A DNA stretch of 39,638 nt, taken from contig PZPC01000035.1 in assembly GCA_003045895.1 (NCBI GenBank), positions 14,088-53,725 on the forward strand, given 5' to 3'. Source of the stretch: Bacteroidota bacterium. GTDB lineage: Bacteria > Bacteroidota > Bacteroidia > Chitinophagales > Saprospiraceae. The notes under the pieces are model-generated. The model was given only the letters and a program-made list of their open reading frames with translations, was not told the origin of the DNA and ran no database searches. Positions 33,401 to 39,638 of the stretch are shown one piece after another. Position numbers and translations under genes: made by a program. Within the stretch, counting starts at the first letter, position 1. Every line of letters begins with the position of its first letter.

Positions 33401-34448
33401 CCTCCTCCTCCTGGCAGCACTTGGCTTTGCCTTGCTCGGGTGTTCCAAAAAAGCAGAATCCATCGGCAACGGGGTTGCGCCCAGCCAGGTCATGCAGGCC
33501 GACTACGTAGTGGTCAGCCCGCAAGCGGTGGCCAACAAGATCAGCGTTACCGGTACCCTGATGCCGGCGGAGTCGGCGATGCTGAGTGCGCAAACTTCCG
33601 GACTGGTAAAAACCATCTCCTTCAAAGAAGGCGAGCGGGTAGCCAAAGGGCAATTGCTCGTGCGGCTCGACGATCGCCAGTGGCTGGCTCAGCAACAGAA
33701 ACTCGCGGCGCAGCTCCAAACGGCGCAGCGCGACCTGGAGCGAAAAAAGCAGCTGGCCGAGATCAAGGGCATCAGCCAGGCGGAAGTGGATGACGCGGCG
33801 CTTTTGGTAGCCTCCATCGAAGCCGATAAACAGGAACTGGACGTGATGATCGAATACTCGGTCATTCGCGCGCCTTTCAATGGGCAGATTGGTCTGCGCA
33901 GCGTGAGCCCCGGGGCCTACCTGTCGGCGGGTGATCCGGTGGCGCGCCTGGTGCAGATGGACCAGCTCAAGTTGGAATTCAACGTGCCGGAGCGCTATGC
34001 CACCCAGGTGCGCAAAGGGCAGGCCGTAGTGTTTGCCATTTCCGGGGATGATGCGACCTACCAGGGTACCGTCTACGCGACGGAACCCGCCATCAGCGAA
34101 ACTACCCGGGCTCTCCGCATTCGGGCCCTGGTGCCCAACCGGAACGGCCAGCTTATCGCGGGCGCTTTTGCGGAGGTCAACCTTACCCTGGACAATATTC
34201 CCGCGGCCTTGTTGCTGCCCGCCGAAGCGGTAGTGCCCCAGTTGAATGACCAGGTGGTGTACCAGATTAAGGGAGGCGTCATCAAACAAGTACCGGTTAA
34301 ATTAGGCATCCAATTTCCTCGCCTGGTAGAGGTGGTGCACGGGCTGAGCGCCGGAGATACCATCATGGTCGCCGGGCTGTTGCAGGCCAAGGACGGGCTA
34401 CCCGTACAGGCCGGTCAGGAAATGTTTGTCGAAAAAATGGAGAACTAA
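33384..34448 (+). CDS. RND efflux periplasmic adaptor (membrane-fusion lipoprotein)
   Basis: A 354-residue protein starting at GTG 33384, which gives a lipoprotein signal ending in ALLGC (Cys20); the longer frame to 33330 does not. It has the order of the AcrA/MexA family: a barrel-sandwich half with SGLVKTISFKEGERVAKGQLL, an alpha hairpin (about 95-145), the second lipoyl half with IRAPFNGQIGLRSVSPGAYL, a beta barrel, and a membrane-proximal domain ending in GLSAGDTIMVAGLLQAKDG. It links the pump to the outer-membrane channel. It overlaps marR and precedes the pump by 4 bp. Confidence 0.95.
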   Translation: MKITTNLLLLAALGFALLGCSKKAESIGNGVAPSQVMQADYVVVSPQAVANKISVTGTLMPAESAMLSAQTSGLVKTISFKEGERVAKGQLLVRLDDRQWLAQQQKLAAQLQTAQRDLERKKQLAEIKGISQAEVDDAALLVASIEADKQELDVMIEYSVIRAPFNGQIGLRSVSPGAYLSAGDPVARLVQMDQLKLEFNVPERYATQVRKGQAVVFAISGDDATYQGTVYATEPAISETTRALRIRALVPNRNGQLIAGAFAEVNLTLDNIPAALLLPAEAVVPQLNDQVVYQIKGGVIKQVPVKLGIQFPRLVEVVHGLSAGDTIMVAGLLQAKDGLPVQAGQEMFVEKMEN

Positions 34449-34452
34449 GCCC

Positions 34453-37400
34453 ATGAACTTATCATCATTAAGCATCCAGCGCCCAGTACTTGCGTTGGTC
34501 TTTACCATCGTCATCCTGCTCTTTGGTGCCATCGGGTTCAGTTACCTGGGCATCCGGGAATACCCCAGTGTGGATCCACCCATTGTGACGGTTACGACCA
34601 ACTACACGGGCTCCAGCGCGGATATTATGGAGTCGCAGATCACCGAGCCACTGGAGGAAGAGATTAACAGTGTCAACGGGATCAAGACGATGAGCTCCAT
34701 CAGCGCCGACGGGCGCAGTACCATCAAGGTGGAGTTCGACCTGGGGATAAAAATGGACAACGCCGCCAACGATATCCGCGATAAGGTGTCGCAGGCGATC
34801 CGCAGTTTACCACCAGATGCCGATCCGCCCGTCGTACAAAAAAGCGACGCCGACGCCCAGACGATCTTTGCCCTTACGGTACAAAGCTCGCAGCGCAGTT
34901 TGCTGGAGCTGTCGGATATTGGCCTCAACGTCTTCAAAGAACGTCTACAGACGATCAGTGGGGTGAGCCAGATCAATATTTGGGGCGATAAGCGCTATTC
35001 CATGCGCCTGAAACTGGACCCCGACCGCCTGTCGGCCTACCGGCTCACGCCGCTCGACGTGCGCGATGCCCTGCAGGCTCAAAACGTCGAGTTGCCCAGT
35101 GGTCGGATTGAGGGTTACCGCACCGAGCTGGTGATCCGCACGTTTGGTCGCCTGTCCACCGCCGAAGATTTCAACAACCTGCTCATCGCCGACCGGGATG
35201 GATCGCTCGTCCGGCTCAAGGATGTAGGAAGTGCCGAGTTGGCCCCCCAGAACGAACGCAGCCTCCTGCGCGGCAACGGTGGCATTCCGATGATCGGGAT
35301 CGCGATCCAGCCGCAGCCGGGGTCGAACTACATCGAAATTGTCGACGAGGTAAAACGGCGGGTGGAACAGATCAAAGTCGATCTGCCTGCTGATATTAAG
35401 CTGGGCATCGCACTGGATACGACCACGAGCATTCGCCGGGCCATTGAGGAGGTCGAGAAGACTGTTTTTATCGCTTTCGGGCTGGTGGTGTTGGTCATTT
35501 TCTTCTTCTTGCGCAACTGGCGAACCACGCTCATTCCGATCATGGCTATTCCCATTTCGCTGATTGGCTCCTTCTTTGTGATGTACATTGCCGATTTCTC
35601 CATCAATATCCTCACTCTGCTGGGTATTGTGCTCTCTACGGGGTTGGTCGTCGATGACGCGATTGTGGTGATGGAAAATATTTATTCCAAAGTTGAAAAG
35701 GGCCAGGATCGGGTGCAAGCGGCTTTTTCGGGGTCGCGGGAGATTTTCTTCGCCGTCATTTCTACCACCGTCACCCTGGTAGCGGTTTTTCTACCCGTTA
35801 TTTTTTTGGAAGGCGTTACGGGCCGCCTTTTTCGGGAATTTGGGGTTGTGGTCGTCGGTAGTGTGGTCATTTCGTCGTTTGTGAGCCTGAGCCTGACGCC
35901 CATGATGAGCTCGCGGATCTTGAAAAAGGACGTGACGACCAGCAAATTGAGCATCAGCATCGGTAAAGGGCTCAAGAACATGGGCCTCGGCTACGCGCGT
36001 TCCCTGACGGGTTTTATGAACCACAAGTGGTTGTCTTTTGTGATCCTGGGCATTTCCGTGGCCCTGGTGTTGGGGCTGGGCAGCCAACTCTCGTCGGAGC
36101 TGGCGCCAATGGAGGACAAGGGCCGCCTGCGCATCTTCTCCACGGCCCCCGAAGGTACATCTTACGAGATGATGGACGAGTACGTGGCCAAGATCGTATC
36201 CCTGACGGATACGTTACCCGAAAAGGAATCGCTGTTGTCGGTCACTTCCCCCGGTTTTGGCTCCTCTAACAGCATCAACAGTGGTTTTGTCCGGCTTACG
36301 TTGAAGCCGGTTGGCGAGCGCAAGAAAAGCCAGATGCAGCTGGCTACCGAACTGAGCGCCATGATGCGCAAGTACAACTTTGCCCGTTCTTTTGTGTCGC
36401 AGGAGCAGACCATCGAAGCGGGCCGATCCGGTGGCCTGCCCGTGCAATTTGTGGTTCAGGCGGCGACCATGGAAGAACTGAAAGCGATCATTCCGGCGTT
36501 CATGGCCCGCGCCAGCGAGAGCCTGGTTTTTGACGCCGTCGACCTCGACTTGAAATTCAACAAGCCCGAACTCAGGGTGGTAATCGATCGCAACAAGGCC
36601 CGCGAGATGGGCGTAGAGGTGGCCGATATTGCCCAAACCCTGCAATTGCTCTACAGTGGGCAGCGGTTTGGCTATTTCATCAAAGACGGCAAGCAGTATT
36701 TTGTCATTGGCGAAGCCGTTCGTACGGCCCGCGACGAACCGTCGGATCTCACGCACATCACCGTCCGCAACGCTGCCGGCGAGCCCGTGCAGCTCGACAA
36801 TTTGGTGAGCACCAGCCTCGAGAGCAGCCCGCCGCAGCTGTACCGCTACAACCGTTTTGCGGCGGCCACGTTCTCGGCGGCGCCCAAAGCGGAATTTACA
36901 ATTGGTCAGGGTATTGAGGAGATGCAAAGTATTGCCAGCGAGGTGCTCGACGAAAAGTATACCACGAGCCTGGCCGGTACTTCCAAAGAATTTAGCGAAA
37001 GCTCAGGCAGCTTGTTTTTTGCCTTCCTCCTGGCGCTGGTGTTGGTTTACCTGACGCTGGCGGCACAGTTCGAAAGTTTCCGCGATCCGCTGACGATCAT
37101 GCTGACCGTTCCGCTGGCCATTGGCGGCGCTATCCTCGCGTTGTGGCTCTTTGGCCATACTCTGAACATCTTTAGTGAGATTGGGATGATCGTACTCGTG
37201 GGGATTGTTACCAAAAACGGCATCCTGATCGTCGAGTTCGCCAACCAGCGCCGCGAGCAGGGCCTCACCATCCGGGAAGCGGCGATTGACGCGGCTACCC
37301 AGCGTTTCCGGCCCATCCTCATGACCAGCATGGCGACGGTGCTGGGGGCGTTGCCCATCGCCCTGGCACTGGGAGGTGGATCTACCAGCCGGATTCCCAT

Positions 37401-37536
37401 GGGCATTGCGATCATTGGTGGCCTGGTCTTCTCCCTGGCGCTCACCCTTTACGTTATTCCGGTGCTTTACACCCTCATCACCAGCAAAAAGGAAAAGAAA
37501 TTGGTGGTGGAAGAAAACATTCCAGCTTATGCTTAA
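34453..37536 (+). CDS. RND (HAE1/AcrB-type) efflux pump permease
   Basis: A 1027-residue inner-membrane proton antiporter, starting at the ATG at 34453 (MNLSSLSIQRPVLALVF), where the first helix begins. Twelve membrane helices and two large periplasmic loops are evident. Proton-relay residues are Asp401 and Asp402 in GLVVDDAIVVMENI and Lys921 in VGIVTKNGILIVEFANQR. The N-terminal IREYPSVDPPIVTV and the RFRPILMTSMATVLGALP segment mark the HAE1 drug-efflux group, not the heavy-metal group. Substrates cannot be read from the sequence. It is the third gene of the operon and overlaps the outer-membrane gene by 8 bp. Confidence 0.96.
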   Translation: MNLSSLSIQRPVLALVFTIVILLFGAIGFSYLGIREYPSVDPPIVTVTTNYTGSSADIMESQITEPLEEEINSVNGIKTMSSISADGRSTIKVEFDLGIKMDNAANDIRDKVSQAIRSLPPDADPPVVQKSDADAQTIFALTVQSSQRSLLELSDIGLNVFKERLQTISGVSQINIWGDKRYSMRLKLDPDRLSAYRLTPLDVRDALQAQNVELPSGRIEGYRTELVIRTFGRLSTAEDFNNLLIADRDGSLVRLKDVGSAELAPQNERSLLRGNGGIPMIGIAIQPQPGSNYIEIVDEVKRRVEQIKVDLPADIKLGIALDTTTSIRRAIEEVEKTVFIAFGLVVLVIFFFLRNWRTTLIPIMAIPISLIGSFFVMYIADFSINILTLLGIVLSTGLVVDDAIVVMENIYSKVEKGQDRVQAAFSGSREIFFAVISTTVTLVAVFLPVIFLEGVTGRLFREFGVVVVGSVVISSFVSLSLTPMMSSRILKKDVTTSKLSISIGKGLKNMGLGYARSLTGFMNHKWLSFVILGISVALVLGLGSQLSSELAPMEDKGRLRIFSTAPEGTSYEMMDEYVAKIVSLTDTLPEKESLLSVTSPGFGSSNSINSGFVRLTLKPVGERKKSQMQLATELSAMMRKYNFARSFVSQEQTIEAGRSGGLPVQFVVQAATMEELKAIIPAFMARASESLVFDAVDLDLKFNKPELRVVIDRNKAREMGVEVADIAQTLQLLYSGQRFGYFIKDGKQYFVIGEAVRTARDEPSDLTHITVRNAAGEPVQLDNLVSTSLESSPPQLYRYNRFAAATFSAAPKAEFTIGQGIEEMQSIASEVLDEKYTTSLAGTSKEFSESSGSLFFAFLLALVLVYLTLAAQFESFRDPLTIMLTVPLAIGGAILALWLFGHTLNIFSEIGMIVLVGIVTKNGILIVEFANQRREQGLTIREAAIDAATQRFRPILMTSMATVLGALPIALALGGGSTSRIPMGIAIIGGLVFSLALTLYVIPVLYTLITSKKEKKLVVEENIPAYA

Positions 37537-38854
37537 TACCCTGCGGATTGCTCGTTTACTGCTGCCCCTGGTGGCCATTTTGCTGGTGGGTACGGCCCAG
37601 GCCCAGGCGGAGTTCAGCCTGGCCGATCTGGTGGCGCGGGCCCTCCAGGAGAATTACCAGATCCGGATTTCCCGGAATATGGAACAAACCAGCGTCAACA
37701 ACAATACCATCGGCAATGCGGGCATGCTGCCGACGGTGAACCTGACCGGCCAGCGCCGCACGGCCGTCAATAATTCGCGCCAACAGTTCTTTACCGGCGA
37801 TTCCCAGCAGGCCAACAATGCGAAGAGCAACTCCACGTCGGCCGACCTGGAGGTCAACTGGATCGTTTTCGACGGCTTGGCCATGTTTGCCCGCCGTGAC
37901 CAGTTGGCGCAGTTGGAATTGCTGAGCCAGGGCGATACCCGCTTCTTCATGGAGCAGACGGTGGCCGACCTGGCGACGGCTTACTACCAGCTGAAACAAG
38001 AATCCCAACTGCTGGCCGTTTTCCGCCAGACCCTGGACGTGTCGCAGGCCCGACTCGCCTTTGAGGAGCGCGCCTTTGAAATTGGTACCTCCAATATGCT
38101 GGATGTACAGCTGGCCCGGGTGGATTGCAATACCGACAGTTCGCTGGTACTGAACCAGCAGGCACAGGTGCAGGAAATCACCATTGCCATCAACCGGCTC
38201 ATCAACCGGGACTTGACCGCCGCGCTTATCCCCACCGACAGCATTGTCCTGCGGGCTGATTTCAGTTTGCCCGAGCTCCTGGCCAGTGCCCGGATCAACA
38301 ACACCCAACTGAGCCAGCAGCAACTGCAAGAGTTGGTCGCCATGAGCCAGGTAGAGATCAACCGGGGCGCACTTTTTCCTACGGTGGAGGTCTACGGCAA
38401 CTACGGCTTCAACCGGCAGGCCAACGAAGTCGGCTTCCTGCAGTCGAGCCGCACTTTTGGCCCCGAATACGGCATCCGGGTCCGTTTCAACCTTTTTTCG
38501 GGCTACCAGGAAAAGATCGCCGAACAAAACGCCCACATCAACGTAGCAACCACCCGGCTGCAAACCCAGGACCTGGACCAGCAGGTGGAGCAGTCGCTGC
38601 GCGTGGCCTACCTGCGCTGGCAAACCAGTGCCCGGCAAGCGCGCCTGGAACGGGAAAGCGTGGAGGCGGCCAACGAAGCCCTGGCCATTGCCCGCCGCCA
38701 GTACGAACTCAATGCCCTGACCAACGTCGACTTTCGGGTCATTCAGCTCAATGCCATCAATGCCGAAACGCGGTTGCTCGCGGCGCAGTACGCCGCCAAG
38801 GTGCGGGAGATTGAATTGCTGCGGGTGAGTGGGAAGTTGCTGGAGGAGGGGTAA
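37529..38854 (+). CDS. TolC-family outer-membrane efflux channel
   Basis: A 441-residue protein starting at the ATG at 37529, overlapping the pump's stop by 8 bp; this start gives a signal peptide (LLLPLVAILLVGTAQAQA). Two internally similar OEP halves are present, with long helices (DQLAQLELLSQGDTRFFMEQTVADLATAYYQLK in parts; QQVEQSLRVAYLRWQTSARQARLE in parts) and short strands such as PTVNLTGQRRT and PTVEVYGNYGFNR. It trimerises to form the outer-membrane exit of the tripartite pump and completes the operon. No terminator hairpin is visible after it, only repeats. Confidence 0.94.
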   Translation: MLNTLRIARLLLPLVAILLVGTAQAQAEFSLADLVARALQENYQIRISRNMEQTSVNNNTIGNAGMLPTVNLTGQRRTAVNNSRQQFFTGDSQQANNAKSNSTSADLEVNWIVFDGLAMFARRDQLAQLELLSQGDTRFFMEQTVADLATAYYQLKQESQLLAVFRQTLDVSQARLAFEERAFEIGTSNMLDVQLARVDCNTDSSLVLNQQAQVQEITIAINRLINRDLTAALIPTDSIVLRADFSLPELLASARINNTQLSQQQLQELVAMSQVEINRGALFPTVEVYGNYGFNRQANEVGFLQSSRTFGPEYGIRVRFNLFSGYQEKIAEQNAHINVATTRLQTQDLDQQVEQSLRVAYLRWQTSARQARLERESVEAANEALAIARRQYELNALTNVDFRVIQLNAINAETRLLAAQYAAKVREIELLRVSGKLLEEG

Positions 38855-38910
38855 AAGTGTAAACGTGTAAAAGGGGACAGGTGGAAAAGTGGAAAAGTAC
38901 AGTGAAAACG
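38855..38910 (+). repeat. GTGTAAAAGTGG-type repeat tract after the TolC gene
   Basis: Starting at the TolC stop codon itself, AAAAGTGTAAACGTGTAAAAGG and GGTGGAAAAGTGGAAAAGT-type units form an imperfect purine-rich tract, in the same transcript orientation as the tracts after the cyclase, hemA and small-RNA units. Confidence 0.75.
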
Positions 38911-39170
38911 TATTAACGCATCTTTACGTTGAAGCCCTAAACGAAGGGGCATTTAGGTGCCCAAAGACTCGAGAACCATGCCCTTTGACCTCCGAGGTTT
39001 ACCCCATGAAAAAGAAAGAAAAGTTGCCTCATAAGTTCCTTAAAACAGGATTAACCTCGGAGGTCTGCCCAGGAGAGCATTCGCCTGTAAGTCGCTCTGG
39101 CCAAGGTATATTTTATTTCCTTGTCATGTGCTACGGACCCACGACAATCAGACCATTTGCACCTTTAATG
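38911..39170. other. Noncoding segment with a 13-bp inverted repeat of a dyad
   Basis: No credible gene is seen; a 55-codon frame at 39006 has no recognisable feature. GACCTCCGAGGTT (38987-38999) and its exact reverse complement AACCTCGGAGGTC (39053-39065) lie 53 bp apart, and each is itself nearly palindromic. A small GGGCA/TGCCC hairpin is at about 38947-38962. Confidence 0.5.
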
Positions 39171-39353
39171 TAGGTTTGGGGCCGTGCCCCCGCTTATTGC
39201 GGGGTGCACCAGGTCGTCCGCTACTGGCCCTCCTGCGTCGGGCTTCCGCTCCCACCCTTCGTCCGACCCTGGATGAATGGATGGCGCAACGGGGAGTCCT
39301 GTAAGGACGAAAGGTTACAGCTGGCGTCGCAGTCACAGACTGCTGTTGATATT
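39171..39353. other. GC-rich noncoding segment with short hairpins
   Basis: CCCCGC-TTATT-GCGGGG (about 39188-39204) and GTCCT-GTA-AGGAC (about 39296-39308) are clear small hairpins. No gene is seen. The GC-rich block resembles dispersed intergenic repeats of this kind of genome, but only one copy is in the window. Confidence 0.4.
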
Positions 39354-39638
39354 TATTCGTAGACATAGTCTACGAATAGCGGGTATATGAAGTATCAGGC
39401 GGCCTCCCGGCCGCAGTAGCATACGCCCCGTTGGCGAATCTGGACAATTATCACAGGCGTTTTATGACTTATCTTACCCGCGTCCGGCCCGGCCCGGCAA
39501 TGGATTAATTCCGGCCAGGAGGCCGGATAATACGGGTGTGCCAGGCATGGCCCTACACTAACGGATGCGGACGCTAATAAAATAGGGTCCAAGTTCCGAG
39601 AGAGCCCGCTGACGGGAATCTCATAGACGAAGCCAAGG
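39354..39638 (+). ncRNA. Candidate HEARO/omega RNA, continuing to or past the right edge
   Basis: About 285 nt without a gene, packed with hairpins: TATTCGTAGAC-ATA-GTCTACGAATA (39354-39378, perfect 11 pairs), GCGGCC-TCCC-GGCCGC (about 39399-39414), and a GGCC-rich stem near 39490-39530. The 3' part has the order GGATGCGGACG, then AAGTTCC, then GCCCGCTGACGG, then ATCTCATAG. From memory this order (TGCGG.CG ... GTTC ... GCC.GC.GACGG ... TCTC) is that of the 3' end of HEARO/omega RNAs, which sit just upstream of IscB/IsrB RNA-guided nuclease genes. A protein gene beyond the edge would be expected. Boundaries and family are inference. Confidence 0.38.

Noticed and set aside
39006-39173. A 55-codon frame beginning MKKKEKLPHKFLKTG.
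   Set aside because: No domain, no promoter, and it overlaps inverted repeats in an otherwise non-coding stretch.

Overview
The window looks like a chromosomal segment of a marine or freshwater Bacteroidota, most likely of the Saprospiria (Lewinella/Haliscomenobacter-like) type. The signs are: promoters of the TTTG-N19-TAnnTTTG kind; secreted proteases built for type IX secretion (a C-terminal sorting domain is visible in one of them); a Rho factor with a long repetitive insertion; a TonB with an extra N-terminal membrane segment; SprB-like repeats; and few Shine-Dalgarno sites. Most genes are moderately GC-rich. No tRNA, rRNA or CRISPR array was seen, and no complete transposase gene.

Layout. 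(1) 1-13383, all minus strand: a lysyl-endopeptidase-like secreted serine protease cut by the left edge; a two-gene module of a CHAT-domain protease (6470-8233) followed by a membrane-anchored STAND NTPase (3385-6426) with DUF1508-like N-terminal repeats and a DUF1566-like C-terminus; a membrane class III adenylate cyclase; and a subtilisin-like protease with FN3, GEVED and type IX sorting domains. (2) 13592-18763, core information genes: rho (minus), then serS, a YugP-like zinc peptidase, frr and rpmH (plus). (3) 18862-24491, minus: a large TPR protein, then an apparent operon citrate synthase - gcvH - VanZ - TonB, preceded by a small secreted protein. (4) 24613-25188: a DUF3109 protein, followed by a promoter-hairpins-terminator unit that looks like a small RNA gene (about 25240-25455). 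(5) 25696-28559: a visibly AT-richer island with a CIA30-type lipoprotein, a Crp/Fnr-like regulator, an NmrA-type NAD(P)-binding protein and a small unknown protein, with purine-rich repeat tracts at both ends. (6) 28690-32568: hemA, a YqiA-like hydrolase, and a long-chain acyl-CoA synthetase preceded by a 106-bp hairpin. (7) 32918-38854: a tightly packed marR - adaptor - RND pump - TolC efflux operon. (8) 38855-39638: no credible protein gene; hairpin-rich DNA whose right end resembles, from memory, the HEARO/omega RNA that precedes IscB-type nucleases.

How genes work together. The CHAT/STAND pair has the architecture of NTP-dependent conflict or cell-suicide systems: a STAND switch would sense a trigger and license the CHAT protease. 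The efflux operon is a self-contained MarR-controlled RND tripartite pump. Citrate synthase of the mitochondrial-like type and GcvH link the minus-strand operon to central metabolism.

The strongest candidates for something little described are the CHAT + DUF1508-STAND-DUF1566 module, the possible omega RNA at the right edge, the unidentified structured RNA unit at 25.2-25.5 kb, and a strand-oriented GTGTAAAAGTGG-type repeat found downstream of four transcription units. All assignments come from reading the sequence and from memory of protein families; no database search was run.
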